From positions 500,292-564,291 of the forward strand of contig NZ_LR701479.1 of assembly GCF_902498745.1 (NCBI RefSeq): a stretch of DNA of 64,000 nucleotides, written 5' to 3'. Position numbers and translations under genes: made by a program. The notes beneath the pieces were generated by a model that was not told the origin of the DNA, did not search any database, and saw nothing but the letters and a program-made list of their open reading frames with translations. This document shows positions 1 through 8,665 of the stretch, one piece after another. The stretch is from Erythrobacter sp. EC-HK427 (GTDB taxonomy: Bacteria > Pseudomonadota > Alphaproteobacteria > Sphingomonadales > Sphingomonadaceae). Position 1 is the stretch's first letter; every line of letters begins with the position of its first letter.

Positions 1-101
1 ATAGCGATTACGCCGCCAACGCGCTCGCGGCGCGGCGGATGATGGCCGCGCTGTTTACAAATTTCCCCGGAACCTCTGGCGAAACCATGGCAATCGATTA
101 A
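1..101 (+). CDS. C-terminal end of an unidentified protein (partial)
   Basis: An open frame enters from the left edge (first whole codon at base 3) and stops with TAA at 99-101, giving 32 residues that end in [12 protein letters not shown]. Codon use matches the neighbouring genes (G/C in third position). The stop lies 11 bases before the ATG of the carboxypeptidase, so the two genes probably form one transcript. Too little is visible to name a family. Confidence 0.6.
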   Translation, partial: SDYAANALAARRMMAALFTNFPGTSGETMAID

Positions 102-112
102 AGGGCGGTTGC

Positions 113-1252
113 ATGAGTAACCATCCCATTGCCATCGACGCTGCATTTGACAGCGGGAATATCGAAATCGTCGCCATCGAACGCGCAACAGCGCATCTGC
201 GCATCCCGGCGGATCGCAAGAGCGAATTTGCCCAGTGGTTCCATTTCCGCGTTTCGGGCGCTGCCGGGCGCGAACTCGTGCTCACCATCGACAATTTGCA
301 GGACAGCGCCTTCCCGCAAGGCTGGCCGAATTACCGCGCCTGCGTTTCCGAAGATCGCGCTTTCTGGGGCCGCGCCGACACCAGCTATGACGCCAGCACC
401 GGCAACGGCACGCTGACGATCCGCTATACGCCTGCATCCGGGCAAGTGTGGTTCGCCTATTTCGCGCCCTATTCGATGGAACGGCACAATGATCTGGTGG
501 CCGAAGCGGCGAGCGCCGAAGGCGTGACCTATCGCCGCCTCGGCCAGACGCTCGACGGACGCAGCATTGATTGCCTCGAAATGGGCGAAGGCGAAACGCA
601 GGTCTGGCTCACCGGACGTCAGCATCCTGGCGAAACGCAGGCCGAATGGTGGATGGAAGGCGCGCTGGAAGTGCTGACCGATCCCGCCGATGTGGTGGCG
701 CGCGCCTTGCGCAAATATTGCCGCCTGCACATCGTCCCCAATTGCAATCCCGACGGGAGCTTCCGCGGCCATTTGCGCACCAATGCCGAGGGCGTGAATT
801 TGAACCGCGAATGGGACAATCCGACGCTCGAACGCGCGCCCGAAGTGCTCGCTATCCGCAATGCCATGGATGCAACCGGGGTCGATTTTGCGATGGATGT
901 GCATGGTGACGAAGCTATCCCCGCCGTCTTCCTTGCCGGATACGAAGGTATCCCTTCATGGACCGACGAATTCGGCGAGACCTTCTACCGCTACCAGCGC
1001 ATTCTTGACCGCCGCTGCCCCGATTTCCAGACGGAAAAGGGCTATCCCAAATCGGCACCGGGCACGGCCAATCTGTCGCTCTGTACCAACCAGCTCGCCG
1101 AACGCTTCGGCGCGACTGCGATGACGCTGGAAATGCCGTTCAAAGATAATGCCGATTGGCCCGATGCGGCACAGGGCTGGAGCCCGGAACGCTGCAAGCT
1201 GCTGGCTCGCGAGTGTTTGGCTGCGCTGGTGGAGTGGCTGGAGCCGTGCTGA
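113..1252 (+). CDS. M14-family zinc carboxypeptidase (cytosolic carboxypeptidase-like)
   Basis: A 379-residue protein. The N-terminal half is a beta-rich domain of the kind preceding the catalytic domain in cytosolic carboxypeptidase (AGBL/M14D-like) proteins. The catalytic domain shows the zinc motif HPGE (in [13 protein letters not shown]), an NPDG motif followed by NLNREW, a third zinc ligand His in MDVHGDE, and a probable general-base Glu in MTLEMPF. It should remove C-terminal residues from peptides or proteins in the cytoplasm, as no signal peptide is present. The substrate is unknown. The start follows the partial upstream gene by 11 bases, with GGGCGG as a weak ribosome site. Confidence 0.85.
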   Translation: MSNHPIAIDAAFDSGNIEIVAIERATAHLRIPADRKSEFAQWFHFRVSGAAGRELVLTIDNLQDSAFPQGWPNYRACVSEDRAFWGRADTSYDASTGNGTLTIRYTPASGQVWFAYFAPYSMERHNDLVAEAASAEGVTYRRLGQTLDGRSIDCLEMGEGETQVWLTGRQHPGETQAEWWMEGALEVLTDPADVVARALRKYCRLHIVPNCNPDGSFRGHLRTNAEGVNLNREWDNPTLERAPEVLAIRNAMDATGVDFAMDVHGDEAIPAVFLAGYEGIPSWTDEFGETFYRYQRILDRRCPDFQTEKGYPKSAPGTANLSLCTNQLAERFGATAMTLEMPFKDNADWPDAAQGWSPERCKLLARECLAALVEWLEPC

Positions 1253-1255
1253 GCC

Positions 1256-1651
1256 TTAACGCTGCGCGCGTTCTCCCAGAAAGCGTTCGAGAAAATGCAC
1301 ATTGGTAAGCGCGAGCCACACGCGGTCTTCGCCAATGTCGTCGTTTAGCAGGCCAGTGATGTCGGGCGTGCAATGGCCTGCATCGAACAGTCGCGCACTA
1401 GCCGAACCCGCTTCCAACAGCAATTGCCGCAATTCCGCGCGATGCCGTGCGCCATCGGCCCAAGGGTTGGTCGAGCAATAAATCGCGGCGGCGTCGGCAA
1501 TGTCTTCCGCATCGGCAACCGCGCGTTCGACGAGCGCCCGGTTCTCGACAGCATAGGGTTGCGCAAGGTCGAAATTGAAAATGCCCTGCTCCTGCGCCGA
1601 AGCGGGCGCAGCGGTGCACAGCATGGCGAAGGCGAAAAGCAGGAGCCGCAT
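1256..1651 (-). CDS. Small exported protein of unknown function
   Basis: A 131-residue protein starting MRLLLFAFAMLCTAAPASA, a clear Sec signal peptide with an AxA cleavage site just before QEQG. The mature part is about 110 residues, mainly helical, with two Cys (IYCST and GHCTP) that could form a periplasmic disulfide. I do not recognise the family. The longer frame extending upstream to about 2083 has implausible composition and overlaps the GH25-like gene, so the ATG before the signal peptide was chosen. It ends 3 bases from the convergent carboxypeptidase and follows the GH25-like gene on the same strand by about 50 bases. Confidence 0.7.
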   Translation of the reverse strand: MRLLLFAFAMLCTAAPASAQEQGIFNFDLAQPYAVENRALVERAVADAEDIADAAAIYCSTNPWADGARHRAELRQLLLEAGSASARLFDAGHCTPDITGLLNDDIGEDRVWLALTNVHFLERFLGERAQR

Positions 1652-1701
1652 CACGCTATCTTGCGCCCGCTTTCGTGTCCGCCAGCTTAACAGCCGCAAC
1701 G

Positions 1702-2400
1702 CTAGTTCTGCACCACCACCCAGCGCATACTCTGACCGTTCGCCGGATTGGCCAGTTGCGAATTGACCGTCCACAATGTCCACGGACGGCCCGCATAATC
1801 GGGCTCGATCCAGTCGCGTTCGAGCCACAGATTGCGCTCTATGGACGCAGCGATGCCATACGTGCGTTCGAATTCCTCGCTCACTTTCAGCACCACCGGC
1901 TGCTCGGCATGGCCTTCGACCTGGTTGATGAAAGTCGTCAGCTCGCTTTCCAGCGCCGCCTCCACCACCGGATCGCCGCATTCGCTCGCCAGCTTGCTGA
2001 GCGCGATGACGGGCGGCAACATTTCCGGATCGCGCGGCACGATGGTGACGAAATTCGCCGCCTGCTCCTGCGCCGGAATGCACGGATCATATTCGTGCAC
2101 TGCGCCGTGGCGGATGCCGGTGCTGGCCAGCGCGGCCAGATTGCGCCCGAACGCCTCGTCGCGCCCGTCATCGCCGCTGCTGGCTTCGAGATAGACGAAA
2201 TCGGCGCGCGCGGTGCGCAGCGCGGAGATATCGACGACGCCCTCACCCGCACCTGTTAGCACGCCCTGCACCGGATACTCGGACCGTTCGGGCATGAAAT
2301 TCTGCGTCCGCCACCACAGGAACACGCCCACGGCAACGAGCGCGATCAGCAGCAACGCCTCGATCCAGAACCGCAGAATGCTCTTCTTCTTCTTGCCCAT
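1702..2400 (-). CDS. GH25 lysozyme-like membrane-anchored protein, active site degenerate
   Basis: A 232-residue protein. Residues 1-8 are Lys-rich, 10-30 form one transmembrane helix, and the rest is a periplasmic GH25-like domain (FVYLEASSG near 68-76, GIRHGAVHEYD near 95-105, LPPVIALS near 128-135, WTLWTVNSQLANPAN near the end). Family GH25 enzymes cut the MurNAc-GlcNAc bond of peptidoglycan using an Asp at the start of the barrel and an Asp-x-Glu pair after the LPPV strand. Here that pair is replaced by ALS, and the first strand reads GVVDIS. The fold is recognisable, but hydrolase activity is doubtful. It may be a peptidoglycan-binding or scaffold protein. Confidence 0.72.
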   Translation of the reverse strand: MGKKKKSILRFWIEALLLIALVAVGVFLWWRTQNFMPERSEYPVQGVLTGAGEGVVDISALRTARADFVYLEASSGDDGRDEAFGRNLAALASTGIRHGAVHEYDPCIPAQEQAANFVTIVPRDPEMLPPVIALSKLASECGDPVVEAALESELTTFINQVEGHAEQPVVLKVSEEFERTYGIAASIERNLWLERDWIEPDYAGRPWTLWTVNSQLANPANGQSMRWVVVQN

Positions 2401-2448
2401 CGGGCGACCCTGATTACTGGCTGGAACGGTGCGATGATGCCGGTAGCA

Positions 2449-2940
2449 TCAGCCCTTGATATGCAGCACGCAAATTAATGTAAAAAGACGGCGCGTGGTT
2501 TCGAAATCGCTATCGATCTTGCCCTCCAACGCCTCCGACAGGATGCGCGAGCCGCGATCATGGATGCCGCGCCGCGCCATATCGATCGTCTCGATTTCCT
2601 GCGCGGAGGCGCGGCGCAGCGCCTTGTAATAGCTGTCACAAATCGCGAAATATTCGCGCACCACACGGCGCATCCGGCCGAGACCCAGCCCGATTGTGCC
2701 CGCATCCACGCCCGCACGGTCTTTCAAGCTGAGCGCCAGCATCCCGTCGACAATCGCCAGATGCACGTGCCACGGGCCTTGCTGCCCGTTTTCGAGCGCG
2801 CGGAGCGGACGGAAGCGGTTGTCCTCCACCAGATCGCGCAGCGCGACCTCGCGCTCCTTCTCGATCTCTTCATTGCGCGCGATAACAGTCGCTTCGTCAA
2901 GCGTGATGGCTTCGATCCGGTTATCGTTGTCCTGCGACAT
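2449..2940 (-). CDS. UPF0262 family protein
   Basis: A 163-residue cytoplasmic protein with the features of UPF0262, found almost only in alphaproteobacteria: an ITLDEATV start, RALENGQQGPWHVHLAIVDG in the first half, then a helical second half with ARRGIHDRGS and RRLFTLICVLH. The function of the family is not known. The start at 2940 was chosen because the upstream in-frame extension does not look coding. It diverges from dnaB across about 150 bases, which must hold promoters for both genes. Confidence 0.85.
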   Translation of the reverse strand: MSQDNDNRIEAITLDEATVIARNEEIEKEREVALRDLVEDNRFRPLRALENGQQGPWHVHLAIVDGMLALSLKDRAGVDAGTIGLGLGRMRRVVREYFAICDSYYKALRRASAQEIETIDMARRGIHDRGSRILSEALEGKIDSDFETTRRLFTLICVLHIKG

Positions 2941-3092
2941 AGCGCGCCTCTCTTGGCCCAGCCTTGGGGCATATTGCAATTGCGAAAAAGGGCAGGCGCG
3001 CCATTCGTCCCCGCTTTCCACAGGGGGCGTAAGAAAAATGCCGCACCGTGTGGCTTGCTCTTGGCGCAGCGGCACCGCATTACCGGCGATCC

Positions 3093-4622
3093 ATGAATGA
3101 TGAAGAACTTCTGATCCGTCCTCCCGCCAGCGCGCCTTCCGACACGCCGAAGGATACGCAGGGCCGCACCCTGCCCACCAATCTGGAGGCGGAGGCGGCG
3201 TTTCTGGGTGCGGTGCTGATCGACAACCGGGTGCTCGAAGAACTCCCCGTCGAATTGCGTCCCAAGCATTTCTACGCGCCGATCCACCAGCGGATTTTTG
3301 ACCGCGTCCTGATCGGCGTCGACAAGCAGATGGTGGTGACCCCGGTCACACTCAAACCCTATTTCGAAGCCGATGAAGGCCTCGCCGAGCTGGGCGGCAC
3401 CGCCTATCTGGCGCAATTGACCGCCGACGGGCAGGGCCTGCTTGCCCCCCGCGAACTGGCGCAGCAGATCTACGATCTGGCGCTGCTGCGCGAATTGGTG
3501 AGCGTGGGCCGCGAGCTGGTGGAAGGCGCGCTCGACACTTCCGAATCGGTGGAACCGATGCGGCAGATCGAGGGGGCCGAAGCGCGCCTATTCGAAGTCG
3601 CCGCCGGGGCGACCAGCGAAAACACCTCGACCACGTTCCGCGCGGCCTCGACCGAAGCGATCCGCATGGTCGAGGCGGCGATGAATTCGGGCGGCGGCCT
3701 GTCGGGCAAGACCACCGGCCTTGCCACCATCGACAGCAAGACCGCAGGCCTGCACAATTCCGACCTCATCATCCTCGCCGGGCGTCCGGGTATGGGCAAG
3801 ACCTCGCTCGCCACCAATATCGCCTTCAATTGCGCCGAGGAATTTCTCAATTGGGAACGCGATGGCGGCCCGCACTGCTACGGCGCGCCGACTGTCTTTT
3901 TCAGCCTGGAAATGAGCGCCGACCAGCTCGCCACACGTATCCTCGCCGAACAGGCCGAAGTCTCTTCCGAAGCCCTGCGTTCGGGCAAGCTGAACCGCGA
4001 CGAGTTCCAGAAACTCTCTTACGCGGCGCAGCGGCTGGCCGAATTGCCGCTCTATATCGACGATACGCCCGCGCTCACAATCGGCGCGCTGCGCACCCGC
4101 GCGCGGCGGTTGAAGCGCAAGCATGATATCGGGCTGATCGTGGTCGATTACCTGCAATTGCTGCAAGGATCGGGCCGCGCGAATGACAACCGCGTCAACG
4201 AGATTTCGGAGATTTCGCGCGGGCTGAAAACGCTGGCGAAGGAATTGCAAGTGCCGGTGATCGCGCTTTCGCAATTGAGCCGCGCGGTCGAGCAGCGCGA
4301 AGACAAGCGCCCGATGCTCTCCGATCTGCGCGAATCGGGCTCTATCGAGCAGGACGCCGATATGGTGTGGTTCATCTTTCGCGGCGATTATTACCACGAA
4401 GCCTCGCGCCCCGATAATCCGAGCGAAACCTCCTCCGAAGCGGAGAAGGAGAAATACCGCGTGTGGGAAGACCGCTATCTGGAACTGCGCAACAAGGCGA
4501 CGCTGATCGTGGCGAAACAGCGCCACGGCTCCACCGGCAATGTCCCGCTGCACTTCCAGAGCGAGTTCACCAAGTTTACTTCGCCCAATCTGAAGGACTA
4601 TTCGGATTATGGGTTTGAGTAA
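3093..4622 (+). CDS. dnaB: Replicative DNA helicase DnaB
   Basis: 509 residues, a normal length for DnaB, the hexameric 5'-3' helicase that unwinds the replication fork. The N-terminal primase-binding domain is seen in LPTNLEAEAAFLGAVL and HQRIFDR. The RecA-like C-terminal domain has Walker A GRPGMGKT, FFSLEMS (motif H1a), Walker B LIVVDYLQLL, and the H3/H4 motifs SQLSRAVEQR and KQRHGSTG. The ATG at 3093 (MNDEELL) is preferred over an in-frame ATG 45 bases upstream, because DnaB proteins start shortly before the LEAE segment. The next gene begins inside its last codons. Confidence 0.97.
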   Translation: MNDEELLIRPPASAPSDTPKDTQGRTLPTNLEAEAAFLGAVLIDNRVLEELPVELRPKHFYAPIHQRIFDRVLIGVDKQMVVTPVTLKPYFEADEGLAELGGTAYLAQLTADGQGLLAPRELAQQIYDLALLRELVSVGRELVEGALDTSESVEPMRQIEGAEARLFEVAAGATSENTSTTFRAASTEAIRMVEAAMNSGGGLSGKTTGLATIDSKTAGLHNSDLIILAGRPGMGKTSLATNIAFNCAEEFLNWERDGGPHCYGAPTVFFSLEMSADQLATRILAEQAEVSSEALRSGKLNRDEFQKLSYAAQRLAELPLYIDDTPALTIGALRTRARRLKRKHDIGLIVVDYLQLLQGSGRANDNRVNEISEISRGLKTLAKELQVPVIALSQLSRAVEQREDKRPMLSDLRESGSIEQDADMVWFIFRGDYYHEASRPDNPSETSSEAEKEKYRVWEDRYLELRNKATLIVAKQRHGSTGNVPLHFQSEFTKFTSPNLKDYSDYGFE

Positions 4623-4998
4623 ATTGCGAGACAACTTGGCTCGATTGGCGATCAGCATCTCTGCTGTTTTCATAATTATTGCTTGCGAACCGAGATATCG
4701 CCACGCGCCTGTCACTCACGCGATGATTGACGACTGCAACGCCAGGGGCGGTGAAGTGGTTCGCGGCGGAAGGCTTGGCTCCGCAGTCTGCTCTATCGCA
4801 TATGAGGATGCCGGCACGCCCTGCCGCGATGGGTCGGAATGCCAAGGCAGATGTCTGCTCGACGCAGCCGATAGAGGGCCGCTCCCAACCAGCGGGACCC
4901 CAGCCGCTGGCTTTTGCGAAGCTACCAACGTGACTTTCGGCTGCTTTGCCGAGATCAACAATGGGCAGATCGATGGTGGTTTTGTTTGCGTCGATTGA
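4609..4998 (+). CDS. Cysteine-rich putative lipoprotein
   Basis: 129 residues. A positively charged N-terminus and a hydrophobic stretch (LAISISAVFIIIAC) end in a plausible lipobox with the acylated Cys near residue 26. The mature part holds eight further Cys (in DDCNARG, AVCSI, TPCRDG, SECQGRC, GFCEA, FGCFAE, FVCVD), enough for four disulfides, so it is probably a small rigid periplasmic or outer-membrane domain. I do not recognise a named family. It starts 14 bases inside dnaB in another frame, has lower GC than its neighbours at its 5' end, and may be translated by coupling. Confidence 0.65.
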   Translation: MGLSKLRDNLARLAISISAVFIIIACEPRYRHAPVTHAMIDDCNARGGEVVRGGRLGSAVCSIAYEDAGTPCRDGSECQGRCLLDAADRGPLPTSGTPAAGFCEATNVTFGCFAEINNGQIDGGFVCVD

Positions 4999-5076
4999 GC
5001 ATCTGAATTTGACCTAAGTCAACGCAGCCACCTGCACCTTGCGGTATCTCCGAATCAGTTCAGGAGGAGAGACCCT

Positions 5077-5895
5077 ATGACCGGCCCCATTATCGTCACC
5101 ACCGATTTTCACGCCCGCGCCGACCGCGCGATTGACCGGGCGATTGCGCTCGGCAAGCAAACGGGGCACGAGGTTATTGTCTTTCACGGCCGCTCGCTCG
5201 ATCCCGGCAAGGAGGAGGATGCGCATACGATCAGCAAGAAGATCCGCGCGGTGCTTCCGCCCGGTGCAGGGGACGTGCAGATCGCCACTGAAATCGGCCA
5301 TGTCCCGCAGAACATCGCCGCCTGCGCCGATGCCAACAATGCCGATTTGATCGTGATGGGCGTCGCCAAACACAATTCGCTCGGCGATTTCATTCTGGGC
5401 ACGGTGGTGGACGATGTGATCCGCCGCACGCCGCGCCCGGTGCTGGTGGTGAAGCAGCGCCCGCAAGCGCCCTACGCCAAGATCGCCATTGCCACGGATT
5501 TCTCGGTCTTTTCGCTGGCGGCAACCGGATGGGCGGCGGATTTCTTTCCCAATGCGCAGCTACATCTGCTGCACGCGTTCCATATGCCCTATCAGGCCTG
5601 GAACAACGCCGAGTATGTGGTAAAGGAGCTGGAAAGTTATGCGACAGAGGAAATGCAGTCCTTTGTCGGCGACTTGCCGCCCGACATTGCTGCGCGCGTC
5701 ACCACGCATATCGCCAACGGCACCGTGTCTGGCGCGATACACCGGCTGATCGCCAGCGAGGGCATCGATTGCGTTGTGCTCGGCTCGCACGGGGAGAGCG
5801 GCTTCCGCCACGCGATGATCGGCAGCCAGGCGAACGATCTGCTCACCAGCGTGCCGGTGGATACCGCGATTATCGGCCCGCAAGTGACGGGGTAA
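5077..5895 (+). CDS. Universal stress protein, tandem UspA domains
   Basis: 272 residues made of two UspA-like domains (about 1-130 and 131-272). The second has an intact nucleotide-binding motif G-x2-G-x9-G-S (GSHGESGFRHAMIGS). In the first, the second glycine of the motif is Lys (GVAKHNSLGDFILGT), so only one of the two ATP sites looks canonical. Such proteins are cytoplasmic and support survival under stress and energy limitation. A strong ribosome site, AGGAGGAGAG, precedes the ATG by a few bases. Confidence 0.9.
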   Translation: MTGPIIVTTDFHARADRAIDRAIALGKQTGHEVIVFHGRSLDPGKEEDAHTISKKIRAVLPPGAGDVQIATEIGHVPQNIAACADANNADLIVMGVAKHNSLGDFILGTVVDDVIRRTPRPVLVVKQRPQAPYAKIAIATDFSVFSLAATGWAADFFPNAQLHLLHAFHMPYQAWNNAEYVVKELESYATEEMQSFVGDLPPDIAARVTTHIANGTVSGAIHRLIASEGIDCVVLGSHGESGFRHAMIGSQANDLLTSVPVDTAIIGPQVTG

Positions 5896-5993
5896 GCTGC
5901 GCCCAGCGTCGATAGGCCGGAAAATCTTGACCTTGGCGCAAGCCTCGCCTAAGCGAGCGCTTTCCGAAATACCCAAGCTATTGGAGTGCCCCT

Positions 5994-6338
5994 ATGGCGC
6001 GCGTTACCGTCGAAGATTGCGTCGACAAGATTCCCAACCGTTTCGATCTCGTCCTGCTGGCCGCCCAGCGCGCGCGGGAGATTTCCGGCGGTGCGGAACT
6101 GACGATTGACCGTGACCGGGACAAGAACCCCGTGGTCGCGCTGCGCGAAGTGGCCGAACAGACGGTCAAGCCCAAGCATTTGCAGGAATCGCTGATCCAA
6201 TCGCTGCAGACGATCCTTCCCGACGAGGATGACGAGGCGGATGAAATCGGTTCGCTGAGCCAGTCGGCAGAGGCCATGCGCCTGTCCGCCGCCGCGCCTT
6301 CGCGCTCCACCTCGATCGGTGGCGATTACGACGGCTGA
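5994..6338 (+). CDS. rpoZ: DNA-directed RNA polymerase subunit omega
   Basis: 114 residues. The conserved omega core [30 protein letters not shown] and [10 protein letters not shown] is complete, and an acidic, Ser-rich tail follows as in other alphaproteobacteria. Omega supports assembly of the polymerase by holding beta-prime. It is probably a single-gene transcript, because a strong terminator follows 23 bases after the stop. Confidence 0.95.
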   Translation: MARVTVEDCVDKIPNRFDLVLLAAQRAREISGGAELTIDRDRDKNPVVALREVAEQTVKPKHLQESLIQSLQTILPDEDDEADEIGSLSQSAEAMRLSAAAPSRSTSIGGDYDG

Positions 6339-6361
6339 TCCGCCGCGATCACCCGACAAAG

Positions 6362-6394
6362 AGGCCGCTTCCTTTACGGATAGCGGCCTTTTTT
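6362..6394 (+). terminator. Rho-independent terminator after rpoZ
   Basis: A perfect 8-base stem, AGGCCGCT (6362-6369) with AGCGGCCT (6382-6389), encloses a 12-base loop and is followed by an uninterrupted run of T to 6394. It ends the rpoZ transcript just before the convergent sterol-desaturase-family gene. Confidence 0.9.
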
Positions 6395-6401
6395 GTGCCT
6401 G

Positions 6402-7202
6402 CTATCGGCGCTGGAAGGGCAGCAGCAGGCTGAAGCCGAGCCGCGCGGGGCGATCATCCTGCCATTCATCCAGCCCGATGGTCATGCGCGTCTGCTCGCG
6501 CTCCGGCTCGCCGCGATAGGTGCCCAGCAGCTTGTCCCACAACGACAGCGTAGTGCCGTAATTGCTGTTCGTCTCGCGCTCCAGCGCCGAGTGGTGGATG
6601 CGGTGCATATCGGGCGTGACGAACAGGCTTTGCATCGCGCGGTCGATGCGGCGCGGCAGCGCAAAATTGGCGTGAGTGAACAAGGTCGCCACGGCAAATC
6701 CGACTTCGAACACGAACACCGCCAGCACCGGCGCACCCAGCGCGATCACCACGCCGCATTTCCACACCATGCTCAGCACAATTTCTACCGGATGGAACCG
6801 CGCCGCCGTCGTCACGTCGAAATCGCGGTCGCTGTGGTGGACGCGGTGCAGCCGCCAGAGCAGCGGTATCTCGTGCGTCGCGCGGTGCTGCATATAAAGC
6901 GCGAAATCGAGCACCAGCAGCGTGGCGATGAAGGCGAGCCAGGCAGGCACCTCGACCGCGTTGAACAGCCCCCAGCCGCGCTCAGCAGCCAGCAAGGCCT
7001 CGCCCAGCATTGCCGCGGGCAGCACCAGCCGCACCGCCAGCGTGTCGATGGCGAACAGGGCGAGGTTGGTCAGCCAGCGCTGCGGCTTCGATTGCACCGC
7101 TTGCCGCACAGGCGCAGCCAGCTCCACCAGCGCAACGAGCACGAAGGCAGCGGCCATGATCGCAAGGCCAAGCATAGGCCATTGGCTTGGGGCGAGTTCC
7201 AT
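6402..7202 (-). CDS. Sterol desaturase / fatty acid hydroxylase family membrane protein
   Basis: 266 residues with several hydrophobic helices and the three His clusters of the family: HRATH, HRVHH and, near the C-terminus, HRIHH, plus FTHANF. These bind a di-iron centre that hydroxylates or desaturates lipids in the inner membrane. The substrate cannot be told; in related bacteria members act on sterol-like lipids, carotenoids or fatty acids. The start at 7202 (MELAPSQW) was chosen because the upstream extension is Arg- and Gly-rich and overlaps the divergent DUF3667 gene. Confidence 0.85.
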   Translation of the reverse strand: MELAPSQWPMLGLAIMAAAFVLVALVELAAPVRQAVQSKPQRWLTNLALFAIDTLAVRLVLPAAMLGEALLAAERGWGLFNAVEVPAWLAFIATLLVLDFALYMQHRATHEIPLLWRLHRVHHSDRDFDVTTAARFHPVEIVLSMVWKCGVVIALGAPVLAVFVFEVGFAVATLFTHANFALPRRIDRAMQSLFVTPDMHRIHHSALERETNSNYGTTLSLWDKLLGTYRGEPEREQTRMTIGLDEWQDDRPARLGFSLLLPFQRR

Positions 7203-7333
7203 CCCCGCAATGTGGGACAGCGCGATGGGCGGCACAAGCCCTCCGCTGCCACCCTTCAAGCGCGCAGCAAGTCCGCGATTGCCAGCCTTGTTCTGCCGCC
7301 TATACTTGCCCCCAAGGCGACGGGGACAAGCGC

Positions 7334-8389
7334 ATGAATGATCTGTTCGACGGCATCGGTTCGGCAACCCAGGGCGGCCTGTTCGCCCGCGCGCTGGAGC
7401 CCGATTCGGGCGCGAAGGCTCCGCATCCCGACCAGCCCGAGCAATGCCTGAATTGCGGCACCGCGCTCACAGGAGCCTATTGCCATTCCTGCGGGCAGAA
7501 GGGGCACCTGCACCGGACGATTGGCGCCTTTATGCATGATCTGGTGCATGGCGCGTTCCACTTCGAAGGAAAGTTCTGGCGCACGCTGCCTATGCTGCTG
7601 TTCAAGCCCGGCGCGCTCACCCGCCGCTATATCGACGGGGAACGCGCGCGGTTTGTCAGCCCGATGGCGCTGTTCCTGTTCAGCGTGTTCCTGATGTTCG
7701 CCGTGTTCCAGATGCTGGGGCTCACCACGCCGACCGATCTCAATTCCAGCGGCATCAGCTCCTCGATGGATACGCTGCAAACCGCCGCGCAAGACGATCT
7801 CGATGATGCGCGCAGCCGTATGGCGGCGAGCGAAGCGGGCACGCCCGCCCATGCCGAGGCCGAGCGCGAAGCGGCGGCTGCACAGGAGGCGCTCGACGGG
7901 CTGGCGCAGGCGCGGGTGCTGGATTTTGAGGACAATCCGGACGTCACCATCTTCGGCATTGAATCGCTCGATGAAGGCATCGTCGCCAAATGGCGCGATA
8001 ATCCGGGGCTGATGCTCTACAAATTGCAGGCGAACGCGTATAAATTCAGCTGGTTACTGATCCCGATCTCCATACCCTTCTTATGGCTGCTGCTGTTCTG
8101 GAAGCGCCGGTTCAAGGCCTATGACCACGCGATCTTCGTCACCTATTCATTGAGCTTCATGACCATCCTGTTCATCGCCGCATCGCTGCTGATTGCTGCG
8201 AGACTGGACGCGGGGCTGGTTGTCATAACGACGATGCTGGTTCCGCCGATCCACCTCTACAAACAGTTGCGCTATGCCTATGATCTCAGCCGCTTCGGCA
8301 CCTTCTGGCGGCTGATGGTTTTGAGCATCTTTATCTGGATCATAATCCTGCTGTTCGTGCAGTTGCTGCTACTGCTGGGGGCGTTCTAA
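7334..8389 (+). CDS. DUF3667 domain membrane protein with N-terminal zinc ribbon
   Basis: 351 residues. CLNCGTALTGAYCHSCGQ near residues 37-54 is a CxxC...CxxC zinc ribbon. FKPGALTRRYIDGERARFVSP is the signature of DUF3667, and at least four or five transmembrane helices follow, with an Ala/Glu-rich soluble loop (about residues 140-220) between the first and second. Function unknown. The ATG at 7334 sits closest to the zinc ribbon, and the upstream extension overlaps the divergent gene. Confidence 0.8.
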   Translation: MNDLFDGIGSATQGGLFARALEPDSGAKAPHPDQPEQCLNCGTALTGAYCHSCGQKGHLHRTIGAFMHDLVHGAFHFEGKFWRTLPMLLFKPGALTRRYIDGERARFVSPMALFLFSVFLMFAVFQMLGLTTPTDLNSSGISSSMDTLQTAAQDDLDDARSRMAASEAGTPAHAEAEREAAAAQEALDGLAQARVLDFEDNPDVTIFGIESLDEGIVAKWRDNPGLMLYKLQANAYKFSWLLIPISIPFLWLLLFWKRRFKAYDHAIFVTYSLSFMTILFIAASLLIAARLDAGLVVITTMLVPPIHLYKQLRYAYDLSRFGTFWRLMVLSIFIWIIILLFVQLLLLLGAF

Positions 8390-8392
8390 GGC

Positions 8393-8665
8393 CTAGCCGC
8401 GTTCGTCGCGGTGCCACCACATCCACCAGCGCAGGAACACCAGCACGATATGCCAGCCCGCCGCCATCGCGCCCCATAGGAGCAGCGCAACGCTGCCTTG
8501 GGCGAGCACCTCATCGCGCGCATGCGGGTTGAGCAGCCATACCAGCGGCAGGATCACCAGCAGCCCGGGGCCAAGCCAGAGGAGAAAACGGCCGCCCGCC
8601 TCCATCACCCGCAGCACGCTTCGGGAAAGCGTGCGCAGCGGGCGCGGCGGCGGTTCGTGGATCAC
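8393..8665 (-). CDS. Small two-helix membrane protein, hypothetical
   Basis: 90 residues with two predicted membrane helices ([19 protein letters not shown] and [22 protein letters not shown]), the second followed by a Trp-rich, charged tail. The ATG overlaps the ftsH stop by four bases (ATGA), so it is the coupled downstream partner of ftsH. I do not recognise the family. A role near the FtsH membrane complex is possible but only inferred from coupling. Confidence 0.65.
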   Translation of the reverse strand: MIHEPPPRPLRTLSRSVLRVMEAGGRFLLWLGPGLLVILPLVWLLNPHARDEVLAQGSVALLLWGAMAAGWHIVLVFLRWWMWWHRDERG

